From NCBI GenBank assembly GCA_016711405.1, contig JADJSZ010000030.1:1-64000 (forward strand): 64,000 nt of DNA. The letters are read 5' to 3'. The position numbers and the translations under genes are program-made. This document shows positions 1-7,315 of the stretch, one piece after another. Within the stretch, counting starts at the first letter, position 1; the number at the start of each line of letters is the position of its first letter. The notes under the pieces were generated by a model. It saw only the letters and a list, made by a program, of their open reading frames with translations. It searched no databases and was not told where the DNA came from. This DNA is from Candidatus Hadersleviella danica (lineage in GTDB: Bacteria; Chloroflexota; Anaerolineae; Promineifilales; Promineifilaceae).

Positions 1-1
1 T

Positions 2-196
2 GTCAAGCGATTATCGCGGCCGTTTCGCAACCAGCACCCTGAAATTCCTTGGTCGCTGATAGCAGGGATGCGCGACCAACTCATTCATGCTTATGATTTG
101 GTAGATTGGGAAGAGGTTTGGAAAACATCTCATACAGATGTACCCGAATTGCTAAAGTGGATAGAAAAATTCCTGCCCCAAAAACCCTCTCCTTAG
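2..196 (+). CDS. HepT-like (DUF86) ribonuclease toxin, C-terminal fragment
   Basis: Only the last 64 codons are in the window; the frame is open from base 2 to the TAG at 194-196. It contains RDQLIHAY, which matches the R-x4-H-x-Y motif of HepT/DUF86 HEPN toxins, preceded by the family-typical EIPW..IAGMR and followed by DLVDWEEVW and a final amphipathic helix. HepT proteins are HEPN ribonucleases normally encoded next to a MntA nucleotidyltransferase antitoxin that AMPylates them. The partner would lie left of the window, so pairing cannot be confirmed. The fragment ends about 200 bp before pdxS and is probably unrelated to it. Confidence 0.75.
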   Translation, partial: VKRLSRPFRNQHPEIPWSLIAGMRDQLIHAYDLVDWEEVWKTSHTDVPELLKWIEKFLPQKPSP

Positions 197-266
197 CCTT
201 TTAAGAATCTTTCAAATTGGCCTGCTTAAAAACTAAATTTACAAGCAAACAACCAGCCCAATTTGC

Positions 267-295
267 TTGAAATCCCCCCTCCAGCCCCATACAAT
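267..295 (+). promoter_or_regulatory. Probable sigma-70 promoter of pdxS
   Basis: TTGAAA at 267-272, a 17-bp spacer, then TACAAT at 290-295 make a good vegetative promoter about 100 bp before the pdxS ATG. Seen by eye only; no transcription start data. Confidence 0.5.
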
Positions 296-346
296 CAAAT
301 CAAACAGGTTCACCCGCCCCTTAAACAGGTGGGTAGCTGTTGCCCA

Positions 347-381
347 TAACGAGTAACAAATAACGAATAACGAATAATTTA
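347..381 (+). repeat. Heptamer microrepeat in the pdxS leader
   Basis: About five degenerate copies of TAACGAA lie in the untranslated leader between the predicted promoter and the pdxS start. Comparable short degenerate repeats precede several other start codons in this window (50425-50470, 57357-57399, 62290-62338, 62983-63026). Confidence 0.6.
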
Positions 382-395
382 CTGGAGATTTACCC

Positions 396-1301
396 ATGAC
401 ACATGCAAACGGTTCTCAACCCGAAGTCGGGAGTTTTAAAGTAAAAGTTGGCTTGGCCCAAATGCTCAAGGGCGGGGTCATTATGGATGTGGTTACGCCC
501 GAGCAGGCCGTGATTGCCGAAAACGCAGGGGCGGTGGCGGTGATGGCGCTCGAGCGCGTGCCCGCTGACATTCGCGTGCAGGGTGGTGTCGCCCGCATGT
601 CCGACCCCGGCATGATTCGGGAGATTATGGCGGCCGTGACCATCCCCGTCATGGCCAAGGCGCGCATCGGCCACTTTGTCGAGGCGCAAATCCTCGAGGC
701 CATCGGCGTGGATTATATTGACGAGAGCGAAGTGCTGACCCCAGCCGACGAGGCGTATCACATTTACAAACACGGCTTCAAAGTGCCTTTTGTGTGCGGT
801 TGCCGCAACTTGGGCGAAGCCCTGCGCCGCATCGGCGAAGGGGCGGCCATGATTCGCACCAAGGGCGAGGCGGGCACGGGCGATGTGGTGGAAGCTGTGC
901 GCCATGCCCGCACCGTGTTGGGCGACATTCGCCGCCTGCAAACCTTGCCTGTGGAAGAGGTGATGACCTATGCCAAGGAGATTGGCGCACCGTTTGAGCT
1001 GGTGATGCAAACGCGGGAACTCGGCCGTTTACCCGTCGTCAACTTTGCCGCTGGGGGCATTGCCACCCCGGCCGATGCCGCCCTGATGATGCAAATTGGC
1101 GTAGACGGCGTGTTTGTCGGCTCGGGGATCTTCAAGAGCGGCGACCCTGCCCTGCGTGCCAAAGCCATCGTGGAAGCGACCACTCATTACAACAACCCCG
1201 AGATTTTGGCCAAAGTGAGCGAAAACCTCGGCGAACCAATGGTTGGCATTAGCGTTAGCTCCCTGCCCGAAAAAGAACATCTGGCCGTGCGCGGCTGGTA
1301 G
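396..1301 (+). CDS. pdxS: Pyridoxal 5'-phosphate synthase lyase subunit PdxS
   Basis: 301 residues, full family length. PdxS makes PLP from ribose 5-phosphate, glyceraldehyde 3-phosphate and ammonia as a dodecamer of TIM barrels in the cytoplasm; PdxT normally supplies the ammonia. Visible active-site residues match the Bacillus enzyme: Asp31 (MDVVTPEQA), Lys88 (MAKARIGH), which forms the sugar Schiff base, and Lys156 (RTKGEAGTG), with the phosphate-binding glycines in the FVGSGIFKS segment. The ATG is supported by GGAG about 9 bases upstream and by the family N-terminus. No pdxT follows; the next 1.8 kb is decayed sequence, so the glutaminase must be elsewhere or lost. The strong family match makes this call secure. 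Confidence 0.97.
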   Translation: MTHANGSQPEVGSFKVKVGLAQMLKGGVIMDVVTPEQAVIAENAGAVAVMALERVPADIRVQGGVARMSDPGMIREIMAAVTIPVMAKARIGHFVEAQILEAIGVDYIDESEVLTPADEAYHIYKHGFKVPFVCGCRNLGEALRRIGEGAAMIRTKGEAGTGDVVEAVRHARTVLGDIRRLQTLPVEEVMTYAKEIGAPFELVMQTRELGRLPVVNFAAGGIATPADAALMMQIGVDGVFVGSGIFKSGDPALRAKAIVEATTHYNNPEILAKVSENLGEPMVGISVSSLPEKEHLAVRGW

Positions 1302-1371
1302 GAAGTAGAGAGAAGAGAGAAGAGAGTAGAGAAATTCTCTCTCTTTACAATCTGCTAATCTTTCTCTTTCT

Positions 1372-2800
1372 GCTAATTGATACGCCCTTAAACCCCGGCG
1401 GTAAACTGCTTTTCCTGAGTGGCTTAGGATGCGGCTTGTTGCTGTGGGATGACACGTTCGGCTGCTTGTCGAGGAACCGCCCCATGCTGGAACCATCTGA
1501 TGCCAAATTGTTGCCGCAAGAGACGTTTGCCGTCTTTGTGGATTAACCCCACCAGGGCCTTAGGCAGTGCGGCAACCGCCAGCCCCGTAAGGCTCCCTCC
1601 ACAGCGAGGGGGGGCGAAATCTATGCCGAAGGCTGTGACATCGGTGACAGGTGCCAGATAGCCGAGACACTGTTCGAGAGAGGCTGGTCTGTGGACCCAG
1701 ACCTGATGGGTCGGGACCTCTCGCCGCTATCAAGGCAACGCCACATGCCCGCAAAGGTGGTGCGCCGCGAGGCGGATAGCTCCACGGGCAATCCGCAAAC
1801 GCGGCTTCTCGAAAAGGCGGTCGCCGCCAGATGGCTCGACTAAGCCCAGCCAGCCCCATTTCGTGCCACAACTTGCGCGTGCCCCTCGGGGCACCTTCGC
1901 TTCTGACGTACCCAAGCACAAATGGCTGTTTCTTGCTTCACTCGGTCTTTGGCTACGGTGCTGCTAGTGGGGCACGCCTCGTACACTGCATTCATCGATG
2001 GCCGCTTCTTGATGCCTTGTTCCGCTTGTTCGGCAATGCGGTACGATCTTTTTAACCTCGTACAAGCTGACTACGGCTGGGGTGCATTCAAGATGAATTT
2101 TTCGAGCTGACTCCTTCATCTGCAGCTCAGTTTGCAACTGGCGCAGTTGCTCTCGTTCTTCAGGTTGTTGAATGGTGCCCTGTCTAATCCCTGCTCGTCC
2201 GACTGTTCAACCCACCACTTGATGGTGGTTGCTAAAACAGGCTGGTTGAGGACATTGGTGAAGCTCCAGCCGTAACTGGCCACAACTTGTTTCTTGAAGC
2301 GCCGATTTCCCGGAATTTCCTCGACCATGGCCTGATTTCTGCCTTCTATCTATCCGGTAAGGTACAGGACAAGTCAATTCTCTCTCTTCTCTCTTCTCTT
2401 ATCTCTCTTCTCTAAGTACGCCCTTAAACCCGACACCCAGTTTTTCCCGAGTGGCTCGAGTGCGGCTGTTGCTGTAGGATGACAGCACGGGCCGAGACAT
2501 GCAGCCAAACTTCTTGCCGCAAAGACGTTTGCCGCCCTTTTGGCGGAACGACGGTCATGGGACGGCTTAGCAGGCTTTCTTGAAGTGGTAGCGGCTAAAT
2601 CGGCCGTGACACCTCACCCCTTGCTGGAGGCTGGTTTGTGGAAGAATCGGCTCGCGGAAGGTATCAGCCGTAGCTTGTTTACCCGCAGGCGAAGCTGGAC
2701 CGCAGTTCTGGCAGGTGGCGGGCTAGACACCGCTACCCACCTCGCCCTCGGCTGCGAAGAAGTGGAACGGCTGTTGTTACCCGAAAGTGGATGATGGCTA
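1372..2800 (+). pseudogene. Decayed, tandemly duplicated coding remnant of unknown family
   Basis: Two diverged copies lie in the same direction, about 1378-1850 and 2412-2790. They share landmarks in order: ACGCCCTTAAACCC, GAGTGGCT..G.TGCGGCT, GCTGT.GGATGACA, TTGCCGCAA.GACGTTTGCCG, and GGCTGGT.TGTGGA. Copy 1 retains a 75-codon stop-free stretch at about 1615-1841, including RDLSPLSRQRH and AKVVRREADS. Copy 2 reads partly similarly (LLEAGLW, GISRSLFTRRR). Both are broken by stops and frame changes. An old transposable element or duplicated gene is plausible, but I recognise no family. Low-complexity AGAGAAG/CTCTCTT tracts flank them at 1302-1345 and 2378-2414. The sequence between the copies (1850-2380) holds no gene I can support. 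Confidence 0.35.
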
Positions 2801-3020
2801 GTGGTTTATTGGCTAGCTGCCTAAGCTGCAGAAGCTGACAGACCTGATGACAATTGGTGTTCCTCGCGCAAGGCATTCCGCGGATAGGTGTTGCAGGCTG
2901 GGGTGGAGACCAACGAAGTGCGCCTCCCCGCCGATTTGGCAACTGGATACTGATTATCCGGGGAAAGCCGACCATCCAACGTCACTGCTGTGTGGTGAGC
3001 CGTTGCGCCTGTTTGCGGCC

Positions 3021-3091
3021 ACGGGGCTGAATAACCGCCCAGCCCCGTTCACGGGGCTTGATTTCCCTAGCCCGCCCGCTTCAGCGGCGGG
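3021..3091 (-). terminator. Cluster of GC-rich stem-loops after the CoA-transferase gene
   Basis: ACGGGGCT (3021-3028), AGCCCCGT (3041-3048) and ACGGGGCT (3051-3058) allow two mutually exclusive hairpins sharing the middle arm. A further hairpin pairs CCCGC.CGC (3071-3079) with GCGGCGGG (3084-3091). They lie just beyond the stop codon of the minus-strand gene ending at 3125 and may terminate it, although no strong U-tract follows. Confidence 0.4.
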
Positions 3092-3124
3092 TGGAGGGGC
3101 ATCCTTTTACACCTACGCCGAAGC

Positions 3125-4264
3125 TCACTCTCTTTCTCTCCCGCTCTCCCCTCCCACCACCTCGGCCGTGTGCGCCCCGAGGGGCACGCCAATGTGGCGA
3201 TACTCAGGCGGGGTGGCCGAGAACTTAATCGGGTGGCCGATTTGGCGTTGGCTCGTGCCATCGGGCTTGGGCACATCCACCACCATATGGCGGGCGATGG
3301 TTTGCGGGTGGGCGGCCATCTCGCTGACGGTCAGAACGGGTTCGACGCAGACATCGAGCGGGGCGAAAATGGTTTGCCATTCGGCCAGCGTCTTTTGCCC
3401 AATCTCGTGCTGAATTTCTTCTTTGAGGATGGGCATCTCCTCCAATGAGAGGCTCAGGCCGCCGTTGACGAGGTCGGGACGGCCGATGGCCGCGCAAAAC
3501 CCCATCCAAAACTTCGGTTCGAGACTGCCCACGGAGAGATAACGGCCGTCGCTGGTCTCGTAATAATCGTAAAAACTGCCCCCGTTGAGCCGCTGGCTGG
3601 CGTAGGAGGGGTCTTGGCCACCGATGAAATAGTCGGTCGCGGCCGTGGCTCCCCACATCACGGCCGCGTCAAACATGCTCACATCCACCAATTGCCCTTC
3701 GCCCGTGGCGTGGCGGTGGATAACGGCCGCTAAAATCCCCACCAACGCATTATAAGAGCCGCCCAAATCCGCCACTTGCACGCCGAGCGGGAGCGGGCCA
3801 GTTGTCGGCCGTCCCGTGTGGCTCATCACCCCCGCAAGGGCGAGGTAGTTGTTGTCGTGCCCGGCGCGATCTTTGTAGGGGCCTGTTTGGCCGTAGCCCG
3901 TCAGGGCGCAGTAGATGAGGCGCGGGTTGGCCGCCCGCAACGCTTCGTAGCCCACCCCCAATTTGTCCATCACCCCCGGCCGAAATTGTTCAATGACAAT
4001 GTCGTATTCGCGCACGAGTTGGTGGATGATTTCGGCCGCGCCTTCCGCCTTTAAATCCAAGGCCAGCGACCGTTTGTTGCGGTTGAGCAGGGCGTGCCAA
4101 CTCGACACGTCTCCATCAAAGGGGGGCACGTAGCGGGTTAAATCGGGGCGGTTGGGTGCTTCCACGTGGATGACATCGGCGCCCAAATCGGCCAAGAACA
4201 TAGTGGCAAATGGGCCGGGCAGAAGGGTGGTGAAATCGAGAATTTTGAGGTGGTGAGGGGGCAT
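3125..4264 (-). CDS. Class III CoA transferase / alpha-methylacyl-CoA racemase-like (CaiB/BaiF family)
   Basis: 379 residues, normal for the family. The N-terminus KILDFTTLLPGPFATMFLADLGADVIHVE is the conserved CoA-binding Rossmann segment, followed by NRNKRSLALDLK and the FRPGVMDKLG loop. The motif AGHDNNYLALAG (Asp137) matches the catalytic Asp of alpha-methylacyl-CoA racemase better than the plain transferase motif, so racemisation of 2-methylacyl-CoA esters is as likely as CoA transfer between carboxylic acids. No acyl-CoA pathway genes are adjacent to give a substrate. It is a single minus-strand gene, separated from the upstream transporter by a 21-bp tandem array and an inverted repeat. 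ATG at 4264 gives the family N-terminus with little extension. Confidence 0.9.
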   Translation of the reverse strand: MPPHHLKILDFTTLLPGPFATMFLADLGADVIHVEAPNRPDLTRYVPPFDGDVSSWHALLNRNKRSLALDLKAEGAAEIIHQLVREYDIVIEQFRPGVMDKLGVGYEALRAANPRLIYCALTGYGQTGPYKDRAGHDNNYLALAGVMSHTGRPTTGPLPLGVQVADLGGSYNALVGILAAVIHRHATGEGQLVDVSMFDAAVMWGATAATDYFIGGQDPSYASQRLNGGSFYDYYETSDGRYLSVGSLEPKFWMGFCAAIGRPDLVNGGLSLSLEEMPILKEEIQHEIGQKTLAEWQTIFAPLDVCVEPVLTVSEMAAHPQTIARHMVVDVPKPDGTSQRQIGHPIKFSATPPEYRHIGVPLGAHTAEVVGGESGRERE

Positions 4265-4398
4265 GGGGATTGCGGAATGGGGATTGCGGAATGGGGGAGT
4301 ATAGCAAAAGTGGGGGGAGATGATGGTGCCCGCTGATAAATGGGTGGGTTAGGAAAATCAAGCCTCGGGAAGAGGGGTGGATGGGTGCGCGGCCGTTC

Positions 4399-4616
4399 CT
4401 AAGACCTCCTCTGCCATTTCTAAGACCTCCTCCGCCGTTCCTAAGACCTCCTCCACCATTTCTAAGACCTCCTCCGCCGTTCCTAAGACCTCCTCCCCGT
4501 CCTTTCCTAAGACCTTCCTCCTCTCCGCCGTTCTAAGACCTCCTCCGCCGTTTCTAAGACACTCCCCCGCCGTTTCTAAGACCTCCTCCGCCGTTCCCTA
4601 GACCTCCTCCGCCGTA
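4399..4616. repeat. Tandem array of a 21-bp pyrimidine-rich unit
   Basis: About ten consecutive copies of CTAAGACCTCCTCCGCCGTTY, some with indels or substitutions (CCACCATTT variants alternate with CCGCCGTTC). There are no spacers of unique sequence, so it is not a CRISPR array. Read on the minus strand it is GGAGGAGGTCTTAG repeated, a run of Shine-Dalgarno-like purines in the leader of the CoA-transferase gene. Confidence 0.85.
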
Positions 4617-4641
4617 GTGGCGCATTAAATTGCGCCACTAC
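4614..4641. repeat. Perfect inverted repeat GTAGTGGCGCA ... TGCGCCACTAC
   Basis: Two perfect 11-bp arms around TTAAAT. The same core with longer arms occurs at 50108-50153, and a half-copy (GTGCGCCACTAC) at 27000-27012, so this is a dispersed palindromic element. It may act as a terminator for the transporter gene read leftwards, but lacks a U-run. Confidence 0.7.
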
Positions 4642-4724
4642 AAGCCACTGATCACAGTTTAGAGGAACCCTCCTAAGCCCGAACAACCACGTTCCCCTCT
4701 ATCTCTATCTCTCCCCTCTATCTC

Positions 4725-6662
4725 TTAGCCATGCACCTGAAAGGGCACATCAATAATCACCACATCGCCGTGGTGGCGGAGCCGTTCGCGCAGGAGGAGA
4801 GCTGTTTGGTTGTGCAAAATGCGGGCGGGCACGGCATCGGGCACAAATTCGGGCACAACCACGGTGATGGTCTGATTGGCAAATTCAACATCATTCACTT
4901 GGTCAATGTACTCTACGAGCGGGGTCAAAATGTCGCGGAAATCGGTGGGGATGACCACCAAGTGAATGCCCTCAGTTATTTCGCCAATCTCGTGCCAGCG
5001 GCGCAAGATGCGTTGGTGTACCTCTTCATTGGTGTTGATATAAACCGCTCGTACATCTTGGGAAAAGCGTTTGGCATAGCGCAACGCTTGCAATGTGCCT
5101 TTATGAACCCCCGCAATGGGCACAATGACCACATCGGCGATGGTGTGAAGCTCGGCCATATTAAAATCTTGCAAGCTGAGTGTTTTGGCCACGGCCGCGT
5201 AATGCTCATTGGTGCGGTGAAAGCCCCACACCAAAATGGGGATGATAATAACCACCGCCCATGCCCCCTCGGTGAATTTGGTGAGGATGAGAATGACGAG
5301 GACGATGCCCGTGACGATAGCGCCGATGCCGTTCAGCGGCCGTTTCCACCATGTCCCCTTTTCATAATGAATCTCAGTCACATGCGTCTTCATCTTCTCG
5401 CCGGGTTTCAGGTGGGCAATGCGCCCCATCAACTTAAACATGCTCGCTTGCGACAGGGTGAAGCAGAGCATGACCCCCAGTGCATAAAGCGGCAACATGG
5501 CGATTTCATCGGCGCGGAAGATAACGACGACGATAGAGGAAATGGCGGCCAAGGTGATGATGCCATAGTTGTAAACCAAGCGGTCGCCCCGGTTGGTCAT
5601 CCAGCGCGGCATAAAGCCATCATGCGCCAAAAACGAGCTGAGACGGGGGAAATCTTGGTAGCCTGTGTTGGCCGCCAAAATGAGGATGAGCATGGTGAAG
5701 AGTTGCACCCAGTAATACAGGAAACCCCCACCGGGCAACCCTTCGGTCACGGAACGCGCCATTTGGGAGAGGATGCTCTCTTCTTCGTAGGGCACAAGGC
5801 CAATGTGGGTGGCCACATAAGTAATGCCGCCGAACAAAATCATGGCGATAAGACCCATCGCCACCATTGTCTTGGCCGCATTCTTGGCTTCGGGTGGCTT
5901 AAACGCTTGCACCCCATTGCTGATGGCTTCGATGCCTGTCAGGGCGGTGCAACCTGCGGCAAAAGCGCGGAGGACAAGCCACAAGAAGAGCCAATTGGAC
6001 ACATTGCCAACTGTTTCTAGCTCGACATGGGGGGGCAATTCGGGCGGCACGGGGGGGGTGAGGCCAAACAAACCCGCAAAGCGGGCTAAGCCCAAAACCA
6101 CGGTGATGATGACCCCAAGGATGAAGAGGTAGGTGGGGATGGCAAAAATGGTGCCGCTTTCACGCACCCCGCGCAAGTTAATCATGGTTAGGATGAAGAT
6201 GGCTAACAGGGCGAGGAAGATGCTGTAGGGCAAAAGCCACGGCACGGCCGAAGTCACGGCCCGAATGCCGGCCGAAACGGAAACCGAGACGGTCAGCACG
6301 TAATCTATGAGCAAGGCCGCGCCCGCGAAAAGGGCGGGGTTACGGCCGAGGTTGTCCTTGGTAACAGTGTACGCCCCACCCCCATCGGGGTAGTGCAAGA
6401 TGGTTTGGATGTAGCTAAAGACAACCAGCAAGACCAACGCCATCACCCCCAATGCCAACGGCAAGGTCAGGTTCAGTGCGCCCGTCCCCATAATCAGCAA
6501 CACGCTCATAATCGCTTCGGTCGCGTAAGCGTTGCTACTGATGGGGTCGGAGGCAAAAATGGCGAGGGCACGCACTTTATCGAGCCGCTCATGAATTTCG
6601 CGGTGGGTGGGGAATGGCTCCCCAATAAGAATCCGTTTAAGACTGGACAAGGAAGCAGACAT
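4725..6662 (-). CDS. KimA-like potassium transporter (KUP/APC superfamily)
   Basis: 645 residues: about twelve membrane helices, then a cytoplasmic domain from about residue 480 (LQDFNMAELHTIADVVIVPIAG). It aligns closely by eye with Bacillus KimA (YdaO), a proton-coupled high-affinity K+ importer. ASDPISSNAYATEAI, YPDGGGAYTVTKDNLG, LLIDYVLTVSVSVSAG and CTALTGIEAISNGVQAF all have direct counterparts. The K+-coordinating residues of KimA (Asp36, Tyr43, Asp117, Tyr118, Thr121) correspond to Asp39, Tyr46, Asp120, Tyr121 and Thr124. Amino-acid permease is the usual automatic label for such proteins. KimA is often controlled by c-di-AMP; I see no ydaO-type riboswitch in the 190 bp upstream. It is monocistronic, downstream of a tRNA terminator. 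Confidence 0.8.
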   Translation of the reverse strand: MSASLSSLKRILIGEPFPTHREIHERLDKVRALAIFASDPISSNAYATEAIMSVLLIMGTGALNLTLPLALGVMALVLLVVFSYIQTILHYPDGGGAYTVTKDNLGRNPALFAGAALLIDYVLTVSVSVSAGIRAVTSAVPWLLPYSIFLALLAIFILTMINLRGVRESGTIFAIPTYLFILGVIITVVLGLARFAGLFGLTPPVPPELPPHVELETVGNVSNWLFLWLVLRAFAAGCTALTGIEAISNGVQAFKPPEAKNAAKTMVAMGLIAMILFGGITYVATHIGLVPYEEESILSQMARSVTEGLPGGGFLYYWVQLFTMLILILAANTGYQDFPRLSSFLAHDGFMPRWMTNRGDRLVYNYGIITLAAISSIVVVIFRADEIAMLPLYALGVMLCFTLSQASMFKLMGRIAHLKPGEKMKTHVTEIHYEKGTWWKRPLNGIGAIVTGIVLVILILTKFTEGAWAVVIIIPILVWGFHRTNEHYAAVAKTLSLQDFNMAELHTIADVVIVPIAGVHKGTLQALRYAKRFSQDVRAVYINTNEEVHQRILRRWHEIGEITEGIHLVVIPTDFRDILTPLVEYIDQVNDVEFANQTITVVVPEFVPDAVPARILHNQTALLLRERLRHHGDVVIIDVPFQVHG

Positions 6663-6778
6663 CTAAAACTCTCCTAAATGAACAGTGACTGAAAAGGGAT
6701 ATTTGGTTGAGCGGGAGGACACGAGGATTTATTCTACTTCGATAGTGTTACATTACCAATCGCTGAAGGCAAGAACCG

Positions 6779-6828
6779 CCCTCACCCCCTGCCCCTCTCC
6801 TTGGGGAAAAGGCAGGGGCCAGGGGAAG
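6779..6828. repeat. Dispersed C-rich palindromic repeat
   Basis: CCCTCACCCCCTGCCCCTCTCC followed by a G-rich complement. A larger copy is at 30212-30299, upstream of another minus-strand gene. It can fold as a hairpin; no coding potential. Confidence 0.7.
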
Positions 6829-6851
6829 ATAGGGACAAACCGTGTAGACAC

Positions 6852-6891
6852 AAAAAAAGCGGCCGTCACATTCATAACAGCCGCTTTTTTT
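6852..6891. terminator. Bidirectional intrinsic terminator after tRNA-Met
   Basis: AAAAAAAGCGGC (6852-6863) and GCCGCTTTTTTT (6880-6891) form a 12-bp stem with U-runs in both directions. It lies 9 bases beyond the 3' end of the minus-strand tRNA. Confidence 0.85.
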
Positions 6892-6899
6892 CTGAATCT

Positions 6900-6974
6900 T
6901 GGTGGTGCTAACTGGACTTGAACCAGTGACCTAGGGCTTATGAATCCCCCGCTCTGCCGCTGAGCTATAGCACC
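6900..6974 (-). tRNA. tRNA-Met (anticodon CAT, elongator type)
   Basis: A 75-nt cloverleaf on the minus strand: acceptor GGTGCTA/TAGCACC, D-arm GCTC-AGCGGCA-GAGC, anticodon arm GGGGA-TTCATAA-GCCCT with CAT at 34-36, T-arm ACTGG-TTCAAGT-CCAGT, discriminator A, and an encoded CCA at 6902-6900. The paired G1-C72 argues against initiator tRNA. The base pair closing the anticodon loop is an A31-G39 mismatch, where elongator tRNAs usually have A-U. A tRNA-Ile2 (lysidine-modified CAT) cannot be excluded by sequence alone. Confidence 0.93.
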
Positions 6975-6995
6975 AAGAGAATTGAAGCGAACGGT

Positions 6996-7023
6996 ATTTT
7001 AGCAGAGCCTTGCAGAAAGGCAA
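6996..7023 (-). promoter_or_regulatory. Probable promoter of tRNA-Met
   Basis: On the minus strand TTGCCT (7023-7018), a 16-bp spacer and TAAAAT (7001-6996), ending 21 bp before the mature tRNA 5' end. Confidence 0.55.
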
Positions 7024-7117
7024 GCTGTATATGCCCGCATGTTTCCGCGCCTTCTCGCCCCTACGGGAATTCCACGGGGGGGGCGGTACAATACCCGCTT
7101 CACCCACCTATGAACCA

Positions 7118-7315
7118 AGCCACCACAACAAAATCGTCTCCTTCCTCTGAGGCATTGCCAACGACGTTCTGCGCAACCTCTTCAAATAGGGCAAATACCC
7201 CGACATGGGCCGCTTTTTGGAGGGCTGGCGCGAAGGTGCGGCACAAAAACAGTTCAATGTCAGTCATGCGGTCAATTTTTTGCTTCCTACGGATTTACTC
7301 AGTCAGCTCTTCTAG
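7118..7315 (+). pseudogene. Remnant of a type I restriction-modification methylase N-terminus (hsdM)
   Basis: Read in the frame starting at 7124, the sequence gives HNKIVSFL-stop-GIANDVLRNLFK-stop-GKYPDM. This matches the HsdM N-terminal signature HNxIVSFIWGIADDVLRxxxxRGKYPDV, with the Trp and an Arg replaced by stop codons. The frame then stays open through RFLEGWREGAAQKQFNV to a TAG at 7313-7315, but the rest of the methylase is missing. No hsdR or hsdS remains nearby. It overlaps the 3' end of the opposite-strand cyclase paralogue by about 20 bp, suggesting that the array's end abuts an old deletion. Confidence 0.6.

Noticed and set aside
2540..3110. IS200/IS605 tnpB remnant with right-end hairpin
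   Set aside because: VVAAKSAVTPH..., the loosely zinc-ribbon-like spacing and the CCCGC hairpin were suggestive, but no Cys pairs or catalytic motif survive, so the family cannot be claimed.
4399..4616. CRISPR-like array
   Set aside because: Units are directly adjacent 21-mers with no unique spacers, no cas genes and a variable unit length.
6663..6850. ydaO c-di-AMP riboswitch upstream of the transporter
   Set aside because: None of the conserved loops could be found; the sequence is a C-rich dispersed palindrome and AT-rich leader.
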